A DNA stretch of 64,000 bases, taken from the NCBI RefSeq assembly GCF_001278115.1, contig NZ_LIYD01000005.1:2240653-2304652 (forward strand). The letters run 5' to 3'. This stretch comes from Flavobacterium akiainvivens. Its GTDB lineage: Bacteria > Bacteroidota > Bacteroidia > Flavobacteriales > Flavobacteriaceae. Numbering within the stretch: position 1 is the stretch's first letter; each line of letters starts with the position of its first letter. The notes under the pieces were generated by a model. That model made no database searches. It had not been told where the DNA came from and saw only the letters and a program-made list of their open reading frames with translations. Positions 6,966 through 15,926 of the stretch are shown here, piece after piece. The position numbers and the translations under genes were made by a program.

Positions 6966-7331
6966 ATGAATACCCAGCACACCTATTCTCCCGGGTTGCA
7001 CAAATTGCTTACCTTAAAAATAGTAAAGCCACAATTGCTTACCAATGCCGAAGCTTTTAAACGGTTTACCAACGGCCTTATGCTGCAATACGGCCTTGAA
7101 GAGGTAGGCTACTCTGTACACACGTTTCCTAACGGAAGCTTTACCGCTGCGGTTTGCCTGGCAGAATCGCATATATGCATACACACCTGGCCTGAATTTA
7201 ACCAGCTTACGCTTGATGTTTATCTGTGCAATTACCTTCAGGACAATTCAGCTAAAGTGCGCGGTGTGGCCGGGGCATATATAGATTATTTTGAAGCCGA
7301 AATACTTAACGATACCGAAATTAACCGATAA
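6966..7331 (+). CDS. SpeD-type S-adenosylmethionine decarboxylase (pyruvoyl-dependent)
   Basis: 121 residues, the size of the bacterial/archaeal class 1 AdoMetDC proenzyme. The self-cleavage site E67-S68 (AESHICIHTWPE), His73 and Cys88 (DVYLCN) keep the exact 5- and 20-residue spacing of the Thermotoga enzyme's Ser63, His68 and Cys83. A pyruvoyl cofactor is therefore expected. The established reaction gives decarboxylated SAM, the aminopropyl donor. Some SpeD homologues have changed substrate to arginine or ornithine, which cannot be excluded from sequence alone. It opens an operon with a membrane spermidine-synthase-like enzyme, which favours SAM as substrate. Confidence 0.9.
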   Translation: MNTQHTYSPGLHKLLTLKIVKPQLLTNAEAFKRFTNGLMLQYGLEEVGYSVHTFPNGSFTAAVCLAESHICIHTWPEFNQLTLDVYLCNYLQDNSAKVRGVAGAYIDYFEAEILNDTEINR

Positions 7332-7334
7332 GCC

Positions 7335-8567
7335 ATGGAGATAAAATGCCCCGAATGCGGCAGCATAACAAAAATAAGCGCTGAATATGAGGTTAAGCAA
7401 CTTGGCTGCGGTAACTGTAAAAACCTTATTGAGTTTCTTGATAACGGCAGGTTTAGCTATGTGCGCAAATACGACTACAAGCCGGCTTTTCACATTCCGC
7501 TTAAAATAGGCCAGAAAGGCAAACTTAACGGTATTGAATATGAGGTTAGCGGTATTGTGGTTAAAAAAGTACACGCTATTTATTACTGGCGCGAATACAT
7601 ACTAACCCCAAAAGAGGGCGACAACATTTACCTGAGCGAAACCAACGGCCACTGGATGGCTTTAAAGCAGATTGAAGAGAAATTCGACATTTCGGGCAGG
7701 CAGGTATATGTTGATTATGAAGGCCTTGAATATGCCCTGTATGAATATGAAGACACAACCATTGCCTATGCCGAAGGGTGCTTTGATTTTGAGTTGCCTA
7801 AAGTTCAGGTTGAAATGATTGAATACATCAACCCGCCCTACATAATTTCTATTGAGCACCGCAAAAAACACGTTGAAACCTACCATGGGCAGCACATATC
7901 GGCAGGTGCAATAAAAAAAGCGTTTGGCATATCTTCTAACCCATATCGATCGGGCGTGGGCATTGTACAGCCCTTTTTGGTAGACCTGCGCATGATGGTT
8001 ATTATATTTGGCATTACATCATTACTCATCCTGGCAGGCCATGTTTTTATATATAGCGGCCGCCAGCAGCAAACGGTATTATCGCAAACCCTTTCTTTTG
8101 CTGATTATTCGGGTAAAGATTTTGTAAGCAGGCCATTTACACTCCAGGGAGGCTCGGCACCACTGCAAATAAAGCTGCAAAGCGGGGTAGACAACTCCTG
8201 GGCATCGGTACAGGTAGGGCTTGTAAACGAGGTAACCAACGAAGAAATTTATTCCGGTAAGGACGTAGAATACTACCACGGCTATACCGATGGCGAAAAC
8301 TGGAGCGAGGGCTCGCAAGCTGATGATTTTTATATGTGTGCCGTACCCGAAGGCCGCTACCACCTCGTAGTATCGCCCTCTAAAGCGCCTGAAGACTTAA
8401 ATAACCAAACGTTAAGCATTACCGCTTCATGGAACGCGCCGCTGCAACGCAACGTGTTTATACCCATACTTGCCATGGCAGGCATTGCCTTAGCTACTTA
8501 TTTTATAAAAAAACAATTTGAACGCAGGCGCTGGGCAGACAGCCGCTACTCACCATACGACCAATAA
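7335..8567 (+). CDS. Zinc-ribbon, DUF4178 membrane protein
   Basis: 410 residues starting 3 bases after the speD stop. The N-terminus is a zinc ribbon (C5-P-E-C8 and C25-G-N-C28). Residues about 55-160 form a DUF4178-like β-domain beginning with LKIGQKGKLNGIEYEVSGIV. A transmembrane helix lies near 214-236, then a β-rich, probably extracytoplasmic segment (about 240-365), and a second helix near 370-392 with a basic cytoplasmic tail. DUF4178 has no assigned biochemical function; it recurs beside SpeD, DUF350 and spermidine-synthase-like genes. A scaffold or substrate-carrying role at the membrane is my inference. Confidence 0.75.
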   Translation: MEIKCPECGSITKISAEYEVKQLGCGNCKNLIEFLDNGRFSYVRKYDYKPAFHIPLKIGQKGKLNGIEYEVSGIVVKKVHAIYYWREYILTPKEGDNIYLSETNGHWMALKQIEEKFDISGRQVYVDYEGLEYALYEYEDTTIAYAEGCFDFELPKVQVEMIEYINPPYIISIEHRKKHVETYHGQHISAGAIKKAFGISSNPYRSGVGIVQPFLVDLRMMVIIFGITSLLILAGHVFIYSGRQQQTVLSQTLSFADYSGKDFVSRPFTLQGGSAPLQIKLQSGVDNSWASVQVGLVNEVTNEEIYSGKDVEYYHGYTDGENWSEGSQADDFYMCAVPEGRYHLVVSPSKAPEDLNNQTLSITASWNAPLQRNVFIPILAMAGIALATYFIKKQFERRRWADSRYSPYDQ

Positions 8568-8569
8568 TT

Positions 8570-8758
8570 ATGACAGGAACCAACATATTTAAACGCAACC
8601 TTATAGCCGTGTGCATAGGCGTGTTCTTTTTAGGGCTGTACCTGTTTTTTACCTATTCAGGCAACAGGCTGTGCGGCTGTGCCCCATCAGAAAAATACAA
8701 ACCCGGCCATACCCGCGCCGGTTATTATGGCGGTGCAAACAGGTATTATCACAAATAA
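8570..8758 (+). CDS. Small single-span membrane protein
   Basis: 62 residues, ATG two bases after the DUF4178 gene, in the same operon. There is one hydrophobic helix (about 10-30), then a short hydrophilic tail with a Cys-Gly-Cys motif and Gly/Tyr-rich residues. I recognise no family. The tight spacing and the membrane nature of all neighbours support it as real. Confidence 0.65.
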   Translation: MTGTNIFKRNLIAVCIGVFFLGLYLFFTYSGNRLCGCAPSEKYKPGHTRAGYYGGANRYYHK

Positions 8759-8782
8759 AACAACAATTAAAAAACATAAACA

Positions 8783-8995
8783 ATGGAAATTTATCTAAAG
8801 CCCATAATCGCATCGGTAGTATTCTCATTTGTAGGCCTTATCATACTGTTTATAGCCTATTTTATTGTAGAAAAAATTACCCCTGAAAGCACGTGGAAAG
8901 AAATTGTACAAAATAAAAATGTGGCGCTTGCCATTATAATTGGTGCATTTATAATTGGCATGTCCATAATTATCAGCGGTGCCATACATGGTTAA
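8783..8995 (+). CDS. DUF350 membrane protein
   Basis: 70 residues with two hydrophobic helices (about 8-30 and 46-68) separated by the DUF350-like signature TPESTWKEIVQNKNVALAII. DUF350 (UPF0719) proteins are small inner-membrane proteins of unknown function, often duplicated in one chain; here there is a single unit. The stop overlaps the start of the next gene (ATGGTTAA), indicating translational coupling. Confidence 0.8.
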   Translation: MEIYLKPIIASVVFSFVGLIILFIAYFIVEKITPESTWKEIVQNKNVALAIIIGAFIIGMSIIISGAIHG

Positions 8996-10511
8996 AAACA
9001 AACTTTCTTTTGAAATACTGCTGCTACTGGCCGTTTTTACCATTGCAACATGCGGGCTTATTTATGAGCTTGTGGCCGGCACACTGGCCAGCTACCTGCT
9101 GGGCGACTCTGTAAAGCAGTTTTCGTTTATTATTGGCGTATACCTGTTTAGCATGGGTATAGGCTCTTATTTTTCAAAATTTATACGCCGCAACCTGCTC
9201 AATACCTTTGTTGAAATAGAGCTGCTGGTGGGCCTTGTGGGCGGGCTTAGTTCAGTTATACTTTTTGTGCTGTTTGAAAACGTAGGCTATTTCCAATTCA
9301 TACTTTACCTGCTGGTATTTGTAACCGGCTGCCTGGTAGGGCTTGAAATCCCGCTGCTGATGAACATCCTAAAAGACCGCGTAAAGTTTCGCGACCTGGT
9401 GTCTAATGTTTTTACGTTTGACTACATAGGTGCACTCCTGGCCTCTATACTTTTCCCATTGGTGTTGGTACCACAGTTGGGCATTATGCGCACATCGTTG
9501 TTTTTTGGCATGATAAATACCGCCATAGCCCTTATTGTGTGCATTGCGCTGAAAAAAGAGCTGAAACGCCAGCCACTGCTGCTGTTTAAAGCGGCGTTTT
9601 GTATGGTGGTATTAATTATCGTATTTATTTTTTCAGAGAAAATACTCTCATATTCTGAAAGCAAGCTCTATGGCGAAAACATAATCTATACCCACTCTAC
9701 CCCTTACCAGCGCATAGTGCTTACGCACAATAAAAACGACTACCGGCTGTACCTCAACAACAACCTGCAATTCAGCTCGGCAGATGAATACCGTTATCAC
9801 GAGGCGCTGGTACATCCGGCCATGACCTCGGCTAAAAAGGCTGAAAACATATTGGTTATGGGCGGTGGTGATGGCCTTGCCGTACGCGAAATTTTAAAAT
9901 ACCCCGAAGTAAAGCACATAACCCTGGTTGACCTTGACGAAGGCATGACCCGCCTTTTTAAGGAAAACACCGTGCTTACAGGGTTTAATAAAAATGCGCT
10001 GAACAACCCAAAAGTAAGTGTTATAAATGCCGATGCCTATGTGTGGGCACGCGAATGCAAACAGCAGTTTGATGTGGTAATCATCGATTTTCCAGATCCG
10101 GGAAACTACAGCCTGGGCAAGCTGTATTCGCTTAGCTTTTACAACACCTTGCAACACATACTATCGCCCGATGCCGTGGTGGTAATACAAACCACATCGC
10201 CCTATTTTGCGCCTAAGTCGTTTTGGTGCATTAATAAAACCGTGCAGCAGGCATTGCCAAAAACCGATGCCTACCACATTTATGTGCCTTCTTTTGGCGA
10301 ATGGGGCTACACCATAGCGGCAAAAAACCCGGCTACTGATTTTAAATCGGTTAAGCGGAAGGCTAATGAAAAGCTCCGGTTTTACGAATATGACTTTACC
10401 CGCCTCAATACCTTTTCTAAAGATATGGTGGCGGCTGATGTAGAAATTAACCGATTGGATAACCAGATACTTGTGCGCTATTTTGATGAAGAATGGGGAA
10501 AAATACAATAA
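8988..10511 (+). CDS. Membrane-anchored spermidine synthase-like aminopropyltransferase
   Basis: About 507 residues from the ATG at 8988; a GTG at 8979 is the alternative. The N-terminal ~200 residues contain six or seven hydrophobic segments. The rest is a spermidine-synthase-type methyltransferase-like fold: HSTPYQRIVL, LYLNNNLQFSSADEYRYHEAL, VMGGGDGLAVREILKY, LVDLDEGM and VIIDFPDP, which keeps the catalytic Asp position of SpeE. It would use decarboxylated SAM from the SpeD homologue. Membrane-fused members of this family are widespread and their acceptor is unsettled. It overlaps the FAD gene by 26 bases. Confidence 0.85.
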   Translation: MVKNKLSFEILLLLAVFTIATCGLIYELVAGTLASYLLGDSVKQFSFIIGVYLFSMGIGSYFSKFIRRNLLNTFVEIELLVGLVGGLSSVILFVLFENVGYFQFILYLLVFVTGCLVGLEIPLLMNILKDRVKFRDLVSNVFTFDYIGALLASILFPLVLVPQLGIMRTSLFFGMINTAIALIVCIALKKELKRQPLLLFKAAFCMVVLIIVFIFSEKILSYSESKLYGENIIYTHSTPYQRIVLTHNKNDYRLYLNNNLQFSSADEYRYHEALVHPAMTSAKKAENILVMGGGDGLAVREILKYPEVKHITLVDLDEGMTRLFKENTVLTGFNKNALNNPKVSVINADAYVWARECKQQFDVVIIDFPDPGNYSLGKLYSLSFYNTLQHILSPDAVVVIQTTSPYFAPKSFWCINKTVQQALPKTDAYHIYVPSFGEWGYTIAAKNPATDFKSVKRKANEKLRFYEYDFTRLNTFSKDMVAADVEINRLDNQILVRYFDEEWGKIQ

Positions 10512-12105
10512 GCCCTCACGGCGCTCGTTCCTGAAACTGGCAGGCGCTACGCTGCTGGCAACCCCGTTTTTCCAGTTTTGCAAACAGGAGGCAGCACGGC
10601 TTATTGTAAAGCTTACGGGCACTAACCACATTTTGGGCCACAGGTTATGGGCTAAAGATTTCCCCAACCCCTCTAAAACCGTTACTACTCCCCTGCTTAT
10701 TGTGGGTGCAGGCATCAGCGGGCTGAGTGCGGCACGGCAGCTTCGCAAAAAAGGCATCAACGATTTCCTCATCATAGAAATGGAAAACCACGCCGGGGGC
10801 AATGCTGCTAACGGCGAAAACAAGTATTCCAAATTTCCGCTTGGGGCGCACTACCTGCCCCTGCCTAACGCGCACGACACCGAACTGATGCGCTTTCTCG
10901 AAGAAGAAAAAATCATAACCGGTTACAAAGACGGCAAACCCATTTTTGATGAAAACCAGCTGACGTTTGCACCACAGGAACGCCTGTACTATAAAAACAA
11001 CTGGCAGGAGGGCCTTGTGCCACGTTACGGTAACAGCAAAGCCCTTGACGATGCCTTTAATCGCTTCTTTGAGGCAATGGATGCTTTCCGCAAAGAAAAG
11101 GCCGCAGACGGGCTGTATTACTTTGATATACCCATTAGCGCTACAACACCCGATGGCAAATACCGCAATCTCGATACCATAACCATGATGCAGTGGCTAC
11201 ACGATAATAACTTTAATTATCCTGAGCTTATCGAATATGTAAACTACTGCTGCCGCGATGACTATGGGTTGGGCGTAAACGGTGTTTCAGCGTGGGCGGG
11301 CATACACTATTTTGCAGGCCGCAAACACGGGGCAGATCTTGACAGCGTACTCACCTGGCCTGAAGGCAACGCCCGCCTGGCAAATCATCTTAAAAAATAT
11401 GCATCAGATAACATGGCGCTCAACTACCTGGCGCATACCGTTACACCAACTGATAGCGGCTTAGAGGTACTGGCCTTTGATGCCACAACCCAACAAACTG
11501 TGCAAATTAATGCTGATAAGGTTATTATGGCTACGCCACAGTTTGTAAACGGCTACCTGCTGCCCAACAGGAAAAAAACTGCTAAAAACAGTATCTATGC
11601 GCCATGGCTGCTGGCAACACTTACACTAAGCACCAAGCCCGATGAACCGGGTTTCCCGCTGTGCTGGGATAACGTGCTGCACAATGCCAAAGGTCTGGGT
11701 TATATTTATGACCAGCACCAAAGCATACAGCAACTGCACGACAAAACCGTGATTACCTATTACTACAGCTTTGCAGGCAACGACACCAAAAAATCGCGTA
11801 AAGAGCTGTATAGCAAGACGGCAGAATACTGGAAGGAATTTGTTTTGGCCGACCTTGAAGCCGCCCACCCCGGCATTAAGAATATTACCGAAGAAATACA
11901 GCTGCACCGCCTGGGGCACGGCATGGTAGCCCCTGTGCCGGGCTATATTTTCGGGATGCAGAAGCAGGCTGCCGGAAAGCCCATTGCCAACCGTATTTAT
12001 TTTGCACATACTGACCTCGCCGGAATTTCTATCTTTGAAGAAGCTTTTCACCAGGGCATAAACGCCGTAAACCAGCTTTTGCATGACACAACCGTGGATT
12101 CATAA
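10486..12105 (+). CDS. Tat-exported FAD-dependent amine-oxidase-like protein
   Basis: About 539 residues from the ATG at 10486 (a TTG-type or upstream ATG start would add five). A twin-arginine signal, SRRSFLKLAGATLLA (residues 11-25), precedes a flavin-binding GxGxxG motif (LLIVGAGISGLSAARQL, 70-86) and an acidic strand end (IIEMENHAGGNA). This is the layout of the flavin amine oxidase/protoporphyrinogen oxidase superfamily. The protein should fold with FAD in the cytoplasm and act in the periplasm; a tatC gene is present at 30100. Its start lies inside the aminopropyltransferase gene, so the two are coupled. A polyamine-type amine is the obvious candidate substrate, by context only. Confidence 0.8.
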   Translation: MKNGEKYNKPSRRSFLKLAGATLLATPFFQFCKQEAARLIVKLTGTNHILGHRLWAKDFPNPSKTVTTPLLIVGAGISGLSAARQLRKKGINDFLIIEMENHAGGNAANGENKYSKFPLGAHYLPLPNAHDTELMRFLEEEKIITGYKDGKPIFDENQLTFAPQERLYYKNNWQEGLVPRYGNSKALDDAFNRFFEAMDAFRKEKAADGLYYFDIPISATTPDGKYRNLDTITMMQWLHDNNFNYPELIEYVNYCCRDDYGLGVNGVSAWAGIHYFAGRKHGADLDSVLTWPEGNARLANHLKKYASDNMALNYLAHTVTPTDSGLEVLAFDATTQQTVQINADKVIMATPQFVNGYLLPNRKKTAKNSIYAPWLLATLTLSTKPDEPGFPLCWDNVLHNAKGLGYIYDQHQSIQQLHDKTVITYYYSFAGNDTKKSRKELYSKTAEYWKEFVLADLEAAHPGIKNITEEIQLHRLGHGMVAPVPGYIFGMQKQAAGKPIANRIYFAHTDLAGISIFEEAFHQGINAVNQLLHDTTVDS

Positions 12106-13108
12106 GGCCAAAACCGACAGCCTGTTTATACTATCGCCGCCGTTTATAATACTGGCTGTGGTATTTTTTTGCCAGGGCTGGCTGCAACAGCTTGAAGAAC
12201 ATTACTCGTTTTACACGTGGCTGTTTTTTGTGGTGTTTATAGATGTGGCCCACGTATATGCCACACTCTTTAAAACCTATCTTGTACCAAAAGCGTTTAA
12301 CGAACGCAGGATGTTGCTTATAGCATTACCCATCATTTGCTTTTTTATTGGGCTGGCGTTGTTTTTAATGGGTAGTAAGGTGTTTTGGGTTACGCTGGCT
12401 TATGTGGCGGTGTTTCATTTTATACGCCAACAGTATGGCTTTATGCGGCTGTATTCAAGGCTTGAACGCAAAACCCGCCTTACCAAAACCATAGACAACC
12501 TGGCCATTTATGCTGCTACAGGCTACCCCATGCTGTACTGGTTTATGAGCCCGCCACGCAATTTTACATGGTTTATGCCTAATGAGTTTTTCAGGTATGA
12601 AAACCCTGAATTACTATCCGTTTTAGGGTATGCCTACTGGTTAATACTGGCTGTATATACTGTAAAGGTTGTATATGAGGCCGTAACCCTGCGCTACTTC
12701 AACATCCCGAAAAATGCCGTTGTAGTGGGGACTGCCGCCTCCTGGTATTTTGGTATTGTGTATTTTAATAATGACCTGGTGTTTACCATGCTCAATGTAG
12801 TGTCGCACGGCATACCTTATATGGCGCTGATTTACCTGCGCGAAATCAAGCAGGCCAAACAGCCGTCGCCCGGTATTTTACAATACCTCAACACCCACAA
12901 GGGCATTATACTTTACGTGGGTATACTTATAGCCCTTGCCTTTAGCGAAGAATACCTGTGGGAAGTTATGGTATGGAACGAACAGTTTGGCTCTTCGGCA
13001 GCAGCCGCATTTGAGTCATGGCACTTTTTACTGGTGCCGCTGCTGGTAGTGCCGCAGTTTACGCATTACATACTTGACGGGTTTATCTGGAAATCTAAAA
13101 AGGCATAA
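12083..13108 (+). CDS. Polytopic membrane protein, last gene of the speD operon
   Basis: 341 residues with about eight hydrophobic helices spread over the whole length and several His/Arg in or near them (HVYAT, HFIRQQYGFMRLYSR, SHGIPYMAL, WHFLLVPLLV, FTHYILDG). I recognise no named family. The pattern of His-rich helices recalls membrane hydroxylases/desaturases or heme-binding membrane proteins, but no complete motif is visible. The start overlaps the FAD gene by 23 bases. It is followed by a bidirectional hairpin that ends the operon. Confidence 0.7.
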   Translation: MTQPWIHKAKTDSLFILSPPFIILAVVFFCQGWLQQLEEHYSFYTWLFFVVFIDVAHVYATLFKTYLVPKAFNERRMLLIALPIICFFIGLALFLMGSKVFWVTLAYVAVFHFIRQQYGFMRLYSRLERKTRLTKTIDNLAIYAATGYPMLYWFMSPPRNFTWFMPNEFFRYENPELLSVLGYAYWLILAVYTVKVVYEAVTLRYFNIPKNAVVVGTAASWYFGIVYFNNDLVFTMLNVVSHGIPYMALIYLREIKQAKQPSPGILQYLNTHKGIILYVGILIALAFSEEYLWEVMVWNEQFGSSAAAAFESWHFLLVPLLVVPQFTHYILDGFIWKSKKA

Positions 13109-13112
13109 AAAA

Positions 13113-13134
13113 AGTGGCTACTTTCATAGCCACT
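13113..13134. terminator. Bidirectional terminator
   Basis: AGTGGCTA / TAGCCACT with a 6-base loop, A-run on the left and CTTCTT on the right, between the convergent speD operon and the TonB receptor gene. Confidence 0.75.
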
Positions 13135-13150
13135 TCTTCAAATTCACTTC

Positions 13151-15898
13151 TTATAAACTATATCTTATGTTTAGTAGCAGATAGCGCGGCTGTATGGTGT
13201 AGCGCGACGTGCGTGTACTAAACTGGCTGAAACTATCATCGTTAAGCGAGCCCGTGTTGAGCAGGTTGGTACCGCCCACTTTAAACTCCCACTTGCTGTT
13301 GGGTATAGCATACATAACGTATGCGTTAAGAAAATCATACTCGTTGTCGCTGGTGCGGGCATTGTTGTAATAGTGGTTGTAGGTATAATCAGCCGTAAGG
13401 GTTATGTTTGGCGTAAGCAGGTAGTCCATACGTGCAAACGGGCTGTGGGTGTAAAACTTGCTGTTGGCATAATCATTTATGTTTACCGAATACCCCAGCT
13501 CAAGGTTTGGCCATGTTTTATAATTGGTGCCAAAGCTTGCCGTGTAGGTTTGGCTAAACTGCTCGTTTACCTGACGGATAGCATCATCAATGGTGACGTC
13601 TTCACCCGTACCTGCGCCGTTATCAAAACGGAAGTTATTAAACCTGCTCCACGACACATTTGCCGATACCGATGCCTTATAATAGCGTGCAAAACTGCGG
13701 TTATAGCCCGCCCGGCCTGTAATGGCCTCATCGGCAAAGTTTGAATTTTCTACCGTGCCCACCTGGTTAATACCGCTAAACGCCGAAAGGTTTTTAATGG
13801 CATCCATACGGTGGCTGTAGGTTATGTTACCAAATATCTGGGTAAAGTTGAACATATTATACTTAAAGTAATCCAGGCTGTGGTTTTGGTACAGGGCATT
13901 TTCCAAATCCCTGTTACCCTGAAACAGCGAGCTGTAATTATTAAGCACAAGCCCCTGTGCAAACCTGGCTACATCGGTAAACTCGGTTGTCATGTTGTAG
14001 GTATACAGCAGGCGCTCAGACTTTTTGATTTGGTATACGGCATAAACATCGGGCAATACCCTTGTAAAATCCTGGTGTACCTTTGTGCCCAGCTGCTCGT
14101 TATAAGAACTGTAGCTGTGTGCCGCCACCCCGGGGTTAAACGTAAACTTACCCGTTATAAACTTAAAGTGCAGCGCTGCAAAAACATCATTAAAGCTATA
14201 GCTCACGTTGTTTTTTGTGTTGTTGTCAAGGTCATTGGTGCTGTCATCATCCAGTACCTGAAACAGGTAAGAATCAAAATTCTGGTAGCTGTGCGTGGCG
14301 CCCAGGGTAAGGTTTATGTTAGACTTTGGCGTAAGCATATAATAATAATCGGCACGGGCATCAAACTTATTGGTCTTTACAAAACGTTTTTGGTTAATGT
14401 CATACCTTAGCGACGGCGCCAGCCCAAGGTTTAGCCCACCCGCATCGGTATTTGGGAATGGGTTGTTTTGCAGGTTTGCGGTATACAACGGGTCTTCTTC
14501 CTGGTACAGCTGCTGCACCTGGAACGAAAACACATTCTTGTCGTTGAGCGTATAATACAGGTTCAGGTTTTGGTTAAACGAGAATGGGTTTTGTTTTTTG
14601 CCGGTATAAATATCCTGGCTTTGCCCCGTTTCCGGGAAAACCGACGAATACATAGCCGCTTCCTCTGTCTGGCGGCTGCTTTTTAGAAAAGCGTCATAAT
14701 CTAAATGAAAGTTGCTGTTGGGCACATAGCTCGAACTCAGCTTAAACAGGCTGAAATCAGTGCGCTGACTGGTGCGGTCGTCTACCGTTTGGGTGGTTTC
14801 GGGCTCATTGGTTTGCGGATTCAGGATTTGGTTACGCGTGTGGGTTTCCATCTCGTTACGGTTGCTGTTAAAAATACCGAAACCGCTTATTGTCCAGGCT
14901 TTTGAAGGGTTGTAGCTAAAGTTTGCCGCGCCAAACTTCGTCTCAATATTCTTGGCCCTGTTGTTGCGCAGGGTTAGCATGCCCAAATCATTACTGCCCA
15001 CATTAACCGTTGTGCCGCCTTTGCGCATAAAGTTGCGGAAACCGCCCGTCATGTTAAAATAATCCTGCATACTCAGGGGTAATTCTCCGGTATTGTTAAT
15101 GTTGCCAATAACGTTAATGGAATACTTAGGGTTGTAGTAAAACAGTTTGGGGTTAACCAGGTAACGCTCGCCCTCGCCTATGCTTGCACTGGCTGAGATA
15201 TCGCCAAACCAAAAGTTCTTTTTCCCCTCTTTCAGCTTAATGTTCATCGCCACGTTTTCCTCATTATTCTCAAGGCCTTTCATTTGGCTTACTTCGTTAT
15301 AATTGCGCAGTACCTCTACCTTATCAAGCGCATCGGCAGGTATGTTTTTTACTCCCAGCTTTGTATCGCCATCAAAAAAATCCTTACCTTCCACCATAAG
15401 CTTGGTAACGCTTTTGCCCTCTACCTTTACGTTGCCATCGCTGTCTACCTCTACACCGGGCAGTTTTTTAAGCACGTCTTCCAGCTTCCGTTCGGTTCCG
15501 TTTGTAAACGAATCAGAATTATACACAATAGTATCGCCTTTAATGGTAACCGGCATTTCGCTTACAATTTCAAGGGCATCGAGCTCTATACCGGCTTTTA
15601 GCGTTATAACTCTTACCGTATTTGCAGCCGGCATGGTATACTCTTCTTCAAAAGCCGCATAGCCAATATAGCTGGCCTTTAATATATAAGCTGTATTGGC
15701 CTTTAACGAAAGCTGGTAGCGCCCGGCATCATCAGTAATACCATACGATTCCATGGCATTGGTAGCCTTGTTTATAGCCATGATATTAGCCATTTCAAGC
15801 GGGGCAATACTGTCTTTAATAATACCCGACAGCTTAACGTTTTGCGCCAGGGCCGTGGCAGATATAAGTAATAATAAGGCTGATACTATGTGTTTCAT
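13151..15898 (-). CDS. TonB-dependent receptor-like outer-membrane β-barrel protein
   Basis: 915 residues from the ATG at 15898, chosen because it opens a typical signal peptide (MKHIVSALLLLISATALAQ). A carboxypeptidase-like regulatory β-sandwich follows (about 20-105: VKLSGIIKDS, DDAGRYQLSL). Next is a plug domain (TERKLEDVLKKLPGVEVD, VTKLMVEGKDFFDGD), then a long β-barrel ending in the aromatic-terminated LLNIRYSL. There is no SusD partner. The family transports, or signals about, ligands across the outer membrane using TonB. The two GLPGLI genes upstream in the same direction probably form a unit with it. The ligand is unknown. Confidence 0.88.
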   Translation of the reverse strand: MKHIVSALLLLISATALAQNVKLSGIIKDSIAPLEMANIMAINKATNAMESYGITDDAGRYQLSLKANTAYILKASYIGYAAFEEEYTMPAANTVRVITLKAGIELDALEIVSEMPVTIKGDTIVYNSDSFTNGTERKLEDVLKKLPGVEVDSDGNVKVEGKSVTKLMVEGKDFFDGDTKLGVKNIPADALDKVEVLRNYNEVSQMKGLENNEENVAMNIKLKEGKKNFWFGDISASASIGEGERYLVNPKLFYYNPKYSINVIGNINNTGELPLSMQDYFNMTGGFRNFMRKGGTTVNVGSNDLGMLTLRNNRAKNIETKFGAANFSYNPSKAWTISGFGIFNSNRNEMETHTRNQILNPQTNEPETTQTVDDRTSQRTDFSLFKLSSSYVPNSNFHLDYDAFLKSSRQTEEAAMYSSVFPETGQSQDIYTGKKQNPFSFNQNLNLYYTLNDKNVFSFQVQQLYQEEDPLYTANLQNNPFPNTDAGGLNLGLAPSLRYDINQKRFVKTNKFDARADYYYMLTPKSNINLTLGATHSYQNFDSYLFQVLDDDSTNDLDNNTKNNVSYSFNDVFAALHFKFITGKFTFNPGVAAHSYSSYNEQLGTKVHQDFTRVLPDVYAVYQIKKSERLLYTYNMTTEFTDVARFAQGLVLNNYSSLFQGNRDLENALYQNHSLDYFKYNMFNFTQIFGNITYSHRMDAIKNLSAFSGINQVGTVENSNFADEAITGRAGYNRSFARYYKASVSANVSWSRFNNFRFDNGAGTGEDVTIDDAIRQVNEQFSQTYTASFGTNYKTWPNLELGYSVNINDYANSKFYTHSPFARMDYLLTPNITLTADYTYNHYYNNARTSDNEYDFLNAYVMYAIPNSKWEFKVGGTNLLNTGSLNDDSFSQFSTRTSRYTIQPRYLLLNIRYSL

Positions 15899-15926
15899 TA
15901 TAACTGGTTGTGTTTTATTTTTTGGG

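Noticed and set aside
6021..7001. Long ORF of 326 codons on the minus strand opposite metK
   Set aside because: Antisense shadow of metK and the speD leader; no family resemblance and it would overlap a well-supported gene.
13811..14410. ORF of 199 codons opposite the TonB receptor gene
   Set aside because: Shadow frame of a long coding region; composition is not protein-like.
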